NCBI GenBank assembly: GCA_964647545.1
Contig: CAZYHS010000013.1
Coordinates: forward strand, 1 to 54,756
Length of the DNA: 54,756 nt
Reading direction: 5' to 3'
Source: CAZYHS01 sp964647545
GTDB taxonomy: Bacteria; UBA10199; GCA-002796325; 1-14-0-20-49-13
In this document: one piece after another, positions 33,035 to 41,456 of the stretch
Layout: every line of letters starts with the position of its first letter
Position numbering within the stretch: the stretch's first letter is position 1
Notes under the pieces: generated by a model
Seen by the model: only the letters and a program-made list of their open reading frames with translations
Database searches by the model: none
What the model was told of the DNA's origin: nothing
Translations under genes and position numbers: made by a program

Positions 33035-34891
33035 ATGAAGAATAAGAAATTAAACACGGCGGAAGCACTTAAAAAATATCGCGACTCGGTAGTTTCGTCG
33101 CGCGATAAAAACGCGAAGGTCATCACCGTTTGCGGCGGCACGGGCTGTCAGGCTTACGGTTGTAAAAAGGTAGTGGAAGGGTTTGAAGCCGAGCTCAAAA
33201 AACATCATTTGAGCTCGAAGGTCAAACTTCTCGTCACCGGTTGCCACGGTTTTTGCGAACGCGGACCGCTGGTTGTCATTCGCCCCGAGAACACGTTTTA
33301 TCAGCGCGTGAAAGTCGAAGACATTCCCGAGATCATTGAAAAGAGCGTTAAAGGAAATGAAGTTATCGAGCGCCTCCTTTACGAAGATCTTCATACGAAA
33401 CAAAAGATCGTCAAAGAAGAAGACATTCCGTTCTACGCCAAACAAAAACGCGTTATTTTTGGATTCAACGGTTACGTCGATCCGAAAAATATCGACGATT
33501 ACATTGCCGTCGGCGGTTACGCAGCTTTACCGAAGGCCTTGTTTGACATGCGCCCCGGCGAAATAGTTGAAGCTGTCAAGAAGAGCGGCCTGCGTGGTCG
33601 CGGCGGCGGCGGATTTTTGACCGGCAAAAAATGGGAAATTTGCGCGGCAAGCGCGGAGCGCCCCAAGTACGTAGTTTGTAACGCCGACGAAGGCGATCCG
33701 GGAGCTTATATGGATCGCTCGCTCCTCGAAGGCAATCCTCACTCAATCATCGAAGGTATGCTGATCGGCGCGAAAGCTATCGGCGCGAACCATGCCTATG
33801 TTTACGTTCGTAACGAATATCCGCTGGCGGTCGAGAATCTTACGGTTGCGATCGAACAGGCAAAAGAACTTGGTCTGCTTGGCTCGAACATTTTGGGGAG
33901 CGGATTCGATTTCGACATCACGATCAACAGGGGCGGCGGCGCGTTTGTCTGCGGTGAAGAGACGGCGCTTATCGCGTCACTTATGGGCCAGATCGGCGAG
34001 CCTCACCAGAAGCCCCCCTATCCGGCGGAGTCGGGTGTGCACGGCAAGCCGACGATCATCAACAACGTTGAAACTTGGGCAAACGTTCCGCTCATTATCG
34101 ACCGCGGCGCTGAATGGTTTGCTTCTCTCGGCACCGAAAGCAGTAAGGGGACGAAAATATTTTCGCTGGTTGGAAAAATCAACAACACCGGTCTTGTCGA
34201 AGTTCCGATGGGAATGACTCTTCGTGAGATCGTGTTCGATATCGGCGGCGGCATTTTAAAAGGCAAGAAATTCAAAGCTGTTCAGACTGGCGGACCGTCA
34301 GGCGGTTGCCTGCCGGAGTCGATGCTCGATCTGCGCGTCGATTTTGACGAGCTTACAAGCGCCGGCTCAATGATGGGTTCGGGCGGTATGATCGTCATGG
34401 ATGAAGATACCTGCATGGTCGATCTTGCCCGCTATTTTATCGACTTTCTTAAGGGCGAGTCGTGCGGAAAATGCACTCCGTGCCGCGAAGGTTTAAAACA
34501 GATGTCGGTCATTTTGACGAGAATCTGCAACGGCGAAGGCAAACCCGAAGATATCGACACGCTAGAGTCGATGGCCGAAACAATCAAAGACGCGTCCATT
34601 TGCGGTCTTGGCGGAACAGCGCCAAATCCGGTTTTGTCGACGCTGAAATATTTCAAGCACGAATACGAAGCGCACATTAACGATAAAAAATGTCCGGGTC
34701 GCGCTTGCAAACCTCTTATTACATTTAATATTACCCAGAAATGCACGGGTTGCACACGCTGCGTGAAGACATGTCCGACAGCGGCGATCACCGGCAAAGT
34801 GAAAAACCTGCACAAGATCGAACAGTCAAAGTGCATCAAGTGCGGAGTTTGCGTCGATCGCTGCCCGTTCAACGCTATCGAGGTCAAGTAA
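33035..34891 (+). CDS. NADH-binding flavoprotein (NuoF/HydB/HndC-type) with extra ferredoxin domains
   Basis: The 618-residue diaphorase subunit. It has an N-terminal thioredoxin-like [2Fe-2S] domain (Cys33, Cys38 and a TGCHGFC pair). The FMN/NAD-binding core has GLRGRGGGGFLTGKKWE at about 185 and GEETALIASLMGQ at about 307, followed by an SLBB region. ESCGKCTPCREG at about 475 binds the N3-type [4Fe-4S] cluster. Two C-terminal [4Fe-4S] motifs, CTGCTRCVKTCP and CIKCGVCVDRCP, lie at about 570 and 599. This layout equals HydB or HndC of bifurcating hydrogenases rather than plain NuoF of complex I. No hydrogenase subunit is nearby; pyruvate oxidoreductase genes take that place. Confidence 0.93.
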   Translation: MKNKKLNTAEALKKYRDSVVSSRDKNAKVITVCGGTGCQAYGCKKVVEGFEAELKKHHLSSKVKLLVTGCHGFCERGPLVVIRPENTFYQRVKVEDIPEIIEKSVKGNEVIERLLYEDLHTKQKIVKEEDIPFYAKQKRVIFGFNGYVDPKNIDDYIAVGGYAALPKALFDMRPGEIVEAVKKSGLRGRGGGGFLTGKKWEICAASAERPKYVVCNADEGDPGAYMDRSLLEGNPHSIIEGMLIGAKAIGANHAYVYVRNEYPLAVENLTVAIEQAKELGLLGSNILGSGFDFDITINRGGGAFVCGEETALIASLMGQIGEPHQKPPYPAESGVHGKPTIINNVETWANVPLIIDRGAEWFASLGTESSKGTKIFSLVGKINNTGLVEVPMGMTLREIVFDIGGGILKGKKFKAVQTGGPSGGCLPESMLDLRVDFDELTSAGSMMGSGGMIVMDEDTCMVDLARYFIDFLKGESCGKCTPCREGLKQMSVILTRICNGEGKPEDIDTLESMAETIKDASICGLGGTAPNPVLSTLKYFKHEYEAHINDKKCPGRACKPLITFNITQKCTGCTRCVKTCPTAAITGKVKNLHKIEQSKCIKCGVCVDRCPFNAIEVK

Positions 34892-34895
34892 TCTT

Positions 34896-35618
34896 ATGGC
34901 AAAAGAAATTTTCATTACGGTCAATGGCAACAAGCTCAAATGCCGCGAAGGCGCGACACTTTTGAGCGTTCTTCAGGAAAATCACATTTGGGTTCCAACT
35001 CTTTGTCACCACGACAAGGTCGAGCCTTACAATGTCTGCCGAATTTGTGTTTGCGAAGTCGAGAACGGCAAAAATCGCAAAGTGGTCGCTTCATGCAACT
35101 ACAAGGTCAGCGACGGTCAGGTTTTTTTCACCGACTCCGAAAAGATAAAACGCGAGCGCAAAATCTTGATGGAACTTATTCTTGCGCGTTCGTCGAAATC
35201 GCCCGAAATTATCGAGCTGGCGAAACGACTTGGAGTTGAAGAGACCCGCTTTGTCAAAGAGGACAAGGGTTGCATTCTTTGCGGACTTTGCGTGAAGGCG
35301 TGCGAACAGGTTGTCGGAGTTTCGGCGATCGGTTTTGCAAGCAGAGGCCCCGACCGTCACGTGTCAGCTCCGTTCGACATCGAAGCGGAACGTTGTATCG
35401 GCTGCGGAAGTTGCGCTTATGTTTGCCCGACAAATTTCATAAAGATGGAAGAAAAAGATCACGTGAGAAAACTTCCACTCTGGCACGTCGAGTTCAAAAT
35501 GGCCCGCTGCAAAGTTTGCGGTTGCGACATTGCTCCGGAAAAGCAGCTCGAATACATCAGAAAACGCGCGAAGCTTCCGGCAAACTTCTTCGATACCTGC
35601 TTAAATTGCAGATCGTAA
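34896..35618 (+). CDS. NuoG N-terminal/HoxU-like iron-sulfur subunit
   Basis: A 240-residue electron-wire subunit. Residues about 1-80 are a [2Fe-2S] ferredoxin domain (TLCHHD, NVCRICVCEV, ASCNYKV). Residues about 120-185 carry two [4Fe-4S] motifs (CILCGLCVKACE and CIGCGSCAYVCP). The C-terminal tail adds CKVCGC and CLNC, a possible further metal site. It lacks both the molybdopterin-like domain of NuoG and the H-cluster of HydA. It therefore probably bridges clusters between the Por part and the flavoprotein. It starts four bases after the flavoprotein gene and ends the operon. Confidence 0.9.
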   Translation: MAKEIFITVNGNKLKCREGATLLSVLQENHIWVPTLCHHDKVEPYNVCRICVCEVENGKNRKVVASCNYKVSDGQVFFTDSEKIKRERKILMELILARSSKSPEIIELAKRLGVEETRFVKEDKGCILCGLCVKACEQVVGVSAIGFASRGPDRHVSAPFDIEAERCIGCGSCAYVCPTNFIKMEEKDHVRKLPLWHVEFKMARCKVCGCDIAPEKQLEYIRKRAKLPANFFDTCLNCRS

Positions 35619-35648
35619 AGTCCTCTGTTTAAACAACTTTAAACCATT

Positions 35649-36635
35649 TCAACTTATTTTAACGATGCGCAGAAGTTTTAGGCAGATGAAAGTTATAGCT
35701 GCGCCTGCGACTAGGTCTATCACGTAGTGCCATCCCAGATAAATCGTCGAAATTAAAAGCAGGATCGTCCACGGCACATAAATTGTGAAAAGGAACTTGT
35801 GCCTTCTTTTGGCCATCGCCAGCAAAAAAAGCATGTGAGCCGAATGCAGACTTGGAAATGCAGCCACGCCAAAGAACGGTCCGCCGGCAAAAGCTTGCGG
35901 GTCGGCCTTTATAGCTAGATGGGCGTTCCATAGAATCGGCTGCCATCTGTTTGGGATGTGAGCAAAAAGCTCCTGCGTGTAAAAAAGAGGTCCAAGTGCC
36001 GGCACAAGGTAGTAAAGAATTATTCCAAAAAAGTAGATCAGCAAAATTCCGGTCACAAGTTCGCGCATCTCCTTTTGGTCTTTTGCAAGAAAAGCGGCGG
36101 CAAACGAAAGCGGGAACGCCGGATAGAAGCTTTGATAGCTTATGTTCATCAAAAACATCCAAGCCTTTGATTTAATTTGAAGGAGAGCAAGCGTCGGTGA
36201 TGAGCCAAGAAAGATCAGTCGGTCGATTTTCTCTAAAAGCAAGTCGTAGTTTTGCGGGTTTATTACAGGGGCGATGACTTTCAAATGTGAATAGGCGTAA
36301 AATCCGATAAAAAGAGCGGCTATTACGCGCAAAATCGCAAAGATATTTTCGTGTGTGAAAGGGTCGTTGGCGACGCCATCGAGATTTAGCAATTTTTTTC
36401 CGGCGAGCCAGAGTAAAAGCGAAAGAAGGCCGAAGCAGGGAATGAGCACTGCAAAAAAGAAGACGATGTATGTTTCGACCCCGCGAAAAAATGAAATCCC
36501 AAGATGAGTGTAGATCGCAGCGGCAACGAGAAGAAAAACAAGCGTCATTTTTTCTTCCGTGAAGAGGGCGATTTTTTTGGAAACGCTGCGGTCGATTTCT
36601 ACCGACTCCAAAGTTCGTTCAAAATTTTCGTTCAT
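35649..36635 (-). CDS. PAP2-superfamily membrane phosphatase/phosphotransferase (Aur1-like)
   Basis: An inner-membrane protein of about 328 residues with six or more predicted membrane helices. It carries the acid-phosphatase motifs AAFPSLHSAH (motif C2) and YLGWHYVIDLVAG (motif C3). The layout resembles the Aur1/inositol-phosphorylceramide-synthase branch of the PAP2 family, which dephosphorylates or exchanges lipid head groups. The substrate cannot be read from sequence. I chose the ATG at 36635; one at 36656 adds seven residues, and neither has a good Shine-Dalgarno. It converges on the por-nuo operon with 30 bases between stops. Confidence 0.78.
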   Translation of the reverse strand: MNENFERTLESVEIDRSVSKKIALFTEEKMTLVFLLVAAAIYTHLGISFFRGVETYIVFFFAVLIPCFGLLSLLLWLAGKKLLNLDGVANDPFTHENIFAILRVIAALFIGFYAYSHLKVIAPVINPQNYDLLLEKIDRLIFLGSSPTLALLQIKSKAWMFLMNISYQSFYPAFPLSFAAAFLAKDQKEMRELVTGILLIYFFGIILYYLVPALGPLFYTQELFAHIPNRWQPILWNAHLAIKADPQAFAGGPFFGVAAFPSLHSAHMLFLLAMAKRRHKFLFTIYVPWTILLLISTIYLGWHYVIDLVAGAAITFICLKLLRIVKIS

Positions 36636-36812
36636 AATGGAGCGTTGAAAAATCATAGAAATAAATGAATTTCAAGCCCTTATAGGGCTGTCAATTTTTC
36701 ATCAATTAAGTCGAATTGATAATTACGCCAGTAATCAATCCCTTGAAATCATTAGCTTTTTAGGCTGATTTGAACGGCACACCTCTTGCAAGAGAGAAGG
36801 CAGAGGTGCTCT

Positions 36813-38729
36813 ATGTCTAATAATATAAAGTGTTTGTCTGTTTTAGCTGCGATGTTATTTTTGGTTGCCTGCTCTGGAGGGGGGGCGCCAAGTAAGTTAG
36901 ACGATGTAAAAAACGACGGGGGCGACACAAGTCTTAACGACGATGATTCCTCAACTTCGATAAAGCCCGCTCAGCTTCCAAAAATATCCCGCCTTTTGTG
37001 CCCGATTCCAGAAGATCAAAGTGTTAGCGGCGGCATAGTTTTTGAGAGCGACCAGAAAAACGCAAAATTCAGGTGTTGGCTGGACGGAAAGTCTGTGCCT
37101 CAATGTGTCTCTCCTTTTGCCTATTCAAATTTGGCGTTTGGCGAACATAAGTTTGCGGTTGAAGCGCTGTTGTCGGAATCGTTGGTTGGCACAAAACAGA
37201 CATGTAGCTGGGTTGTGACCAATGGCGGGGACAACTTACCGGACGACGATGGTCTGCCAACTTTAAGCGGTTTTTCTGCCGCGCCGCTTAAGGGGATGAA
37301 AATTACTCTCTCTTGGGATGATGTCAGTCGTGCCGATAGCTTTAAGATATTTAGGAACGGTCTTGAGATCGCCGAGTTATCAAACGCATATTCGTATCTC
37401 GATCTTGTGCCGGCTAAGGGCGAGTATTCATATTTTATTAGAGCCGTAAGAGGCGGCAAGGAGATTTCAAGCAATACGCTCACGGTTTCTCCATCTCCGG
37501 TCGCCGGAGATATTAATGGAGACGGCTATCCCGACATGATTGTCGGGGCCCCCGCCGCGTTTGGCGGTAGAGGGGCAGCTTATGTCTATTTTGGAGCTGA
37601 GTCCCCCGAGGCGTTTATACCTGCTCCAGCCATTATGGTGACAAACAATGAACCTTACTACCCTACCCTTGCAAAGTTTGCCGAGCAAGTGGGCTTGCTC
37701 GGCGATGTTAACGGTGACGGCTTAGAAGATTTCGGCGTACTTGCGCGAAGCTCCAATGGTCTTGACGGAAAAGTTTTTGTGTTCTTCGGCTCTATTTCAG
37801 GAGCATTTGAAAGAAAAACTGCATCTGCAAATATTGTAACGCCAAATGTTTTTAGAGCGACTTCATTTGCACATGCCGGAGATGTTAATAAGGACGGGTT
37901 CGACGATATCGTTATAGGAACTGCGGGAAGCCAGCGTGCGGCGGTTATAAAAGGTCGTAGCGATTGGAGCGGCTACGGAGACACAGACAAATATATAGGA
38001 ATTTTTACCGGAACGTACGTTGCCGGCTCTGAAATGTCGGTTGCGGGGGTTGGAGATTTCAACGCCGACGGGCAGATCGACGTCGGCATTATCAGGTGCG
38101 CGCCTCACAGCGACGGCGCAAATTTTGAAACCATTGTAGAGGTTTACGACGCTTCGTTGTCGGGCAGACCCGCCATTTTTCAGAAAAAAATAACAGCGCT
38201 AGGTTGTCATAAAGGGAGCTTCGGTAATATCGACGATACAAGAATGCTAGTCGGGTTTCAGAAAAGAGACGGTTTTGAAGGCTTGTTTATGATTTGTATT
38301 AATGGTTCATGTACCGAGATGCGGAGTAGTCAGCAGCCCATCGAAGCCAGCGCGTTTTGCAGCAGGATAAAACACGCCGACAACGATGAAAGCTACTATG
38401 CTTACGGTTCGGCATCGGCGAATAGCTTTGACGGCATCTTTAAAAGCTATGCGCCGGTTCAGTTGCCGAATCTCGATTGGAAGTACTTTATCGAAGTTAG
38501 CAACTCATCAAGTGCGGAAAGGTTGGGGGCTTCGTGCGGAGTTTCAAAAAATATGCTGGACGCAACCGATCCGGTTTCTAGCGTTGCGGTCGGAGCGCCG
38601 GAGGCAAACGGCGGCTCCGGAAAAGTTTACTTTATCGACCCGTTGACCGGCGAGGTTTTGATCGAAATAGTCGGCGTTGAAGGAGAACGCTTGGGCAGTT
38701 CAATCGGAGCGCGGGCTCCGCGGCCATAG
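36813..38729 (+). CDS. FG-GAP (integrin-alpha-like) repeat lipoprotein
   Basis: A 638-residue lipoprotein. The ATG at 36813 follows AGAGGTG and begins a signal ending in the lipobox FLVAC, followed by a Gly- and Asp-rich linker. A fibronectin-like region lies at about 150-220. FG-GAP calcium-binding blades follow: DINGDGYPDMIVGAP, DVNGDGLEDFGVLA, DVNKDGFDDIVIGTA and DFNADGQIDVGII, with a last blade, SSVAVGAPEANGGSGKVY, at the C-terminus. This predicts a beta-propeller displayed at the outer membrane for adhesion or binding. An extended frame from 36786 is less likely. It stands alone, divergent from the PAP2 gene. Confidence 0.87.
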   Translation: MSNNIKCLSVLAAMLFLVACSGGGAPSKLDDVKNDGGDTSLNDDDSSTSIKPAQLPKISRLLCPIPEDQSVSGGIVFESDQKNAKFRCWLDGKSVPQCVSPFAYSNLAFGEHKFAVEALLSESLVGTKQTCSWVVTNGGDNLPDDDGLPTLSGFSAAPLKGMKITLSWDDVSRADSFKIFRNGLEIAELSNAYSYLDLVPAKGEYSYFIRAVRGGKEISSNTLTVSPSPVAGDINGDGYPDMIVGAPAAFGGRGAAYVYFGAESPEAFIPAPAIMVTNNEPYYPTLAKFAEQVGLLGDVNGDGLEDFGVLARSSNGLDGKVFVFFGSISGAFERKTASANIVTPNVFRATSFAHAGDVNKDGFDDIVIGTAGSQRAAVIKGRSDWSGYGDTDKYIGIFTGTYVAGSEMSVAGVGDFNADGQIDVGIIRCAPHSDGANFETIVEVYDASLSGRPAIFQKKITALGCHKGSFGNIDDTRMLVGFQKRDGFEGLFMICINGSCTEMRSSQQPIEASAFCSRIKHADNDESYYAYGSASANSFDGIFKSYAPVQLPNLDWKYFIEVSNSSSAERLGASCGVSKNMLDATDPVSSVAVGAPEANGGSGKVYFIDPLTGEVLIEIVGVEGERLGSSIGARAPRP

Positions 38730-38839
38730 AAGAATCGGAAGTCGCCTGAGTTTTGGGTGAAAAATATTAATATTGCAGGCCTCCCTTGTCGTGTAGTATC
38801 TGCCGCGAGCAGCATACAACAAGAAAGGGAGGCTTTTTT

Positions 38840-39373
38840 ATGACCGAAGCAAGAGACCGCGTATTAAAAATGCTAAAAACGGCCCTAGACATGGAAGAGA
38901 AGGGGCGCGCTTTTTATGAAAAAGCGGCAAAAGAGTGCAGTAATAAGTTCGGGAACGAAATGTTCAACGCGCTTTTGAACGACGAGATCGTTCACGTCGA
39001 GCGCATCAAAAAGATCTACGAAGCGCTGACCCACGATCACCCTTGGGATAGCGGCTGGCAGAACGTCGAACACAAGCCAAAGGACCTGCGTTCTATTTTT
39101 TCGTCGCTTGTGAAGCAGCACAAAGATCAGATTAAGTCATGTGCATCGGATATTAGCGCGCTCGACGTCGGCCTCGACTTCGAAAACAAGAGCGTGACTT
39201 TTTATGAGAACGAATTGAAGCTAGCCACCGATCCGATCGAGCAGGAGTTCATCAGGAAAATGATTGTCGAAGAGAGAGGCCATCATCAGGCTCTTGCCGA
39301 TTCGAAGCTCTATCTTCAGGATCCGGCGGCATGGTATAACGAACACGAAAAAAGCATGTCAGACGCAGGTTAA
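38840..39373 (+). CDS. Rubrerythrin-like ferritin-family protein
   Basis: A 177-residue four-helix di-iron protein of the rubrerythrin/ferritin-like type. Glu and His ligands appear in EEKGRAFYEKAA, NDEIVHVERI, ENKSVTFYENEL and VEERGHHQALA. No rubredoxin domain is attached. It probably reduces peroxide or handles iron. I chose the ATG at 38840 because GGGAGG precedes it; the frame is open from 38786, but that part is the leader. The leader has a weak promoter-like TTGCAG-15-TAGTAT and a perfect 12-bp palindrome, AATATTAATATT, near 38764. It begins a group of iron and stress genes. Confidence 0.85.
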   Translation: MTEARDRVLKMLKTALDMEEKGRAFYEKAAKECSNKFGNEMFNALLNDEIVHVERIKKIYEALTHDHPWDSGWQNVEHKPKDLRSIFSSLVKQHKDQIKSCASDISALDVGLDFENKSVTFYENELKLATDPIEQEFIRKMIVEERGHHQALADSKLYLQDPAAWYNEHEKSMSDAG

Positions 39374-39380
39374 TGGATTT

Positions 39381-39447
39381 GTCATCCCGCGATATTTGGC
39401 TGGGATTTTTTATGAGCGATCCAGCTTCCCGCTTTCGCGGGAATGAC
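39381..39447. repeat. REP-like palindromic repeat element
   Basis: GTCATCCCGCGA (39381-39392) is the inverse of TCGCGGGAATGAC (39435-39447) with one missing base. The right part includes the short palindrome CCCGCTTTCGCGGG. This GTCATTCCCGCGAAAGCGGG motif is a widespread dispersed intergenic repeat in many bacterial genomes. It lies directly before the DMT-transporter start and may act as a terminator or be a non-autonomous mobile remnant. Confidence 0.7.
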
Positions 39448-39458
39448 ATGGAAAATAA

Positions 39459-40370
39459 ATGATATATGCAGGTGAAATAGCAGCGCTGGCGACCGCAGTT
39501 TTGTGGTCTGCCAGCGCTATGTTTTTTACGAGCGCAAGCCACCGCATAGGCTCGTTCTCAATGAGCCATTTCAGGCTTGCGTTCGGTGTCGTTTTGATTT
39601 GCGTCATGCAGCTGGCCGTCAACGGTACGATTTTCCCCTCCGGTGTGTCGTCGTATTCTATCCAAATGCTTGTCATTAGCGGCGTCTGTGGTTTTTTTAT
39701 TTCGGACGCGCTCCTTTTTCAATCTTACGTCGATATCGGCCCGCGGCTAGGGGTGCTGGTCAATAACACCTACCCGTTTTTGGCGTCGTTTCTTGCGTAT
39801 TTATTTTTGAACGAAGTCCTCAGCAAAACAACTTGGCTCGGCATGGTGATTACGACGGCAGGTGTTTTAGTGGTTTTGCTCGAAAAAAAAGGATTGCTTA
39901 AGCATTTGCATCACATCGAAAACAGGCGCTTTGCCCGTGGACTTCTTTTCGGTTTGCTTGCGGGAATGTTTCAGGCTGTCAGCATTACGTTCTCAAAGGT
40001 GGCGTTGGGCGGCGAGGGGCACGCCGACCCTCTCACGGCCACGCTAATTCGCTGCACGGCCGGTTTTTTCTGCTATTTGACGGTCACAATATTTCGGGGA
40101 CGTGTCGGTTATGTGTTTTCGAAGAGAAGCAACACGCGCGCGATGTGGCTTATAGCCGGCGGCGCGGTCGTAGGCCCTTCGGTCGGCGTTTGGATGTCGA
40201 TGATAGCGGTGCAAAAAGCTCCACTTGGCATCGCCGCCACGTTAATGTCGCTAATGCCTATTGCCATCATTCCGATGACCGCCATTTTCTACAAGGAACG
40301 CACATCTTGGCGAGCTTTGGTGGGCGCGGTATTGGCGTTTATCGGCGTCGCAATTCTCTTTAACTCCTGA
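39459..40370 (+). CDS. EamA/DMT-superfamily permease
   Basis: A 303-residue inner-membrane protein with ten predicted helices in two EamA repeats. The first starts at EIAALATAVLWSASAMFF and the second at FARGLLFGLLAGMFQAVSITFSK. Each repeat ends in a typical block such as TTWLGMVITTAGVLVVLL and SWRALVGAVLAFIGVAI. Family members export metabolites or amino acids; the substrate is unknown. The ATG lies 12 bases after a REP-like repeat and has no clear Shine-Dalgarno, which is unusual among its neighbours. The next gene has its own promoter. Confidence 0.85.
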   Translation: MIYAGEIAALATAVLWSASAMFFTSASHRIGSFSMSHFRLAFGVVLICVMQLAVNGTIFPSGVSSYSIQMLVISGVCGFFISDALLFQSYVDIGPRLGVLVNNTYPFLASFLAYLFLNEVLSKTTWLGMVITTAGVLVVLLEKKGLLKHLHHIENRRFARGLLFGLLAGMFQAVSITFSKVALGGEGHADPLTATLIRCTAGFFCYLTVTIFRGRVGYVFSKRSNTRAMWLIAGGAVVGPSVGVWMSMIAVQKAPLGIAATLMSLMPIAIIPMTAIFYKERTSWRALVGAVLAFIGVAILFNS

Positions 40371-40377
40371 TAATTAG

Positions 40378-40412
40378 AAACTGTTTACAGTTTTTACGGT
40401 TTAGGCTATTTT
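40378..40412 (+). promoter_or_regulatory. Promoter with overlapping palindromic operator before the rubrerythrin/ferritin genes
   Basis: TTTACA (40384-40389), 17 bases and TATTTT (40407-40412) form a good sigma-70-type promoter. A perfect inverted repeat, AAACTGT-TT-ACAGTTT (40378-40393), covers the -35 box, as expected for a repressor operator. It could alternatively be a weak terminator of the transporter gene, since five T follow. The regulator is unknown. Confidence 0.5.
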
Positions 40413-40459
40413 CCCAACCTATCTAGAGCGCGCATCTGTGCGCAAAAAAGGAGAATTTT

Positions 40460-40933
40460 ATGTCACTTTTTCAGGTTTCAGAATTACTTGGAATGGCGGT
40501 AAAGGACGAAGTTGTCGGCGAGGCATTTTACAACGCGCTGGCCGATAAATGCACAAACAAGGACATTTCCGCGAAGCTTCATTTCATCGCCGAGCAGGAA
40601 AAATATCACGCAAAACGTTTTGGCGAAATGCAATCGGAGTTAAAGGCTGCAAAGGTCCACGAAGAACACACAGGTCAGTACGAGCAGTACATTAACGCGC
40701 TGCTAGCAAACAGGGCTTTCCCCGATTCTGCAACAGCGGTGGAAAAGGCAAAGAATATTTCAACTTTTGAAGGGTTGGAGATTGCCGCCCACATGGAAAA
40801 AGACACGCTCCTTTTCTACGAAGAAATGCTGACCTACGTTCCGACTTCCCACCATAAGTTCATCGAGGAGATCATGAACGAGGAACGCAAGCATCTTATG
40901 GACCTGACGGCTCTCCGTTCTGTTTTAAAATAA
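40460..40933 (+). CDS. Rubrerythrin-like ferritin-family protein
   Basis: A 157-residue four-helix di-iron protein. Helices carry KDEVVGEAFYNALADK, EQEKYHAKRFGEM, HMEKDTLLFYEEML and NEERKHLMDLTAL, supplying the Glu/His set of the family. No rubredoxin domain is present. It is distantly related to the gene at 38840, not a close copy. AAGGAG precedes the ATG. It leads a co-directional run with ferritin, an asparaginase-like gene and a small membrane protein, behind a promoter with a palindromic operator. Confidence 0.86.
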   Translation: MSLFQVSELLGMAVKDEVVGEAFYNALADKCTNKDISAKLHFIAEQEKYHAKRFGEMQSELKAAKVHEEHTGQYEQYINALLANRAFPDSATAVEKAKNISTFEGLEIAAHMEKDTLLFYEEMLTYVPTSHHKFIEEIMNEERKHLMDLTALRSVLK

Positions 40934-40961
40934 GTCGGATGTCTAAAAAAAGGAGACAACT

Positions 40962-41453
40962 ATGATGAACCCGAAAGTTGAAAAAGCTTTTAACGAACAG
41001 ATAAACCACGAGCTTCACTCGGCATACATTTATCTGGCTATGGCGGCCTTCTTCGATGCGAAGAACCTTGAGGGGATGGCCAACTGGATGCGCGTGCAGG
41101 TAAAAGAAGAATACGAGCACGCCATGAAATTTTACGCCCACATTAATGACCGCGGCGGCAGAGTTGCTTTGCAGGCTGTCGCGCAGCCTAAAGGTGAGTG
41201 GGGTTCTCCGCTTGATGCGTGGAAAGATGCTTACAAGCATGAACAGTTTATCACTTCCAAAATTCATGATCTGGTGAAGCTTTCGCGCGACGAAAAAGAT
41301 TACGCCGCCGAAAATTTCCTCGCGTGGTTCGTAAACGAACAGGTGGAAGAAGAGGTCAACACCAGCAAGGTGGTCGATACTCTTGAGATGATCGGGCCTA
41401 GCGGCTCGGGACTTGTTATGCTCGACAAGACGCTTGGGAAACGCGAAGAATAA
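40962..41453 (+). CDS. ftnA: Bacterial non-heme ferritin
   Basis: A 163-residue iron-storage ferritin forming 24-mer shells. Ferroxidase-centre residues are seen in NEQINHELHSAYIYLAMAAFF, VKEEYEHAMKF and WFVNEQVEEEV. GGRVALQAV and LGKREE near the end match FtnA. It has AGGAG before the ATG at 40962, with a second ATG three bases later. The next gene starts three bases after its stop, so it is in an operon with the rubrerythrin upstream and the asparaginase-like gene downstream. Confidence 0.94.
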   Translation: MMNPKVEKAFNEQINHELHSAYIYLAMAAFFDAKNLEGMANWMRVQVKEEYEHAMKFYAHINDRGGRVALQAVAQPKGEWGSPLDAWKDAYKHEQFITSKIHDLVKLSRDEKDYAAENFLAWFVNEQVEEEVNTSKVVDTLEMIGPSGSGLVMLDKTLGKREE

Positions 41454-41456
41454 TTT

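Noticed and set aside
36675..36689. Short hairpin AGCCCT-TAT-AGGGCT
   Set aside because: Only six base pairs in a spacer upstream of both divergent genes, with no gene for it to terminate.
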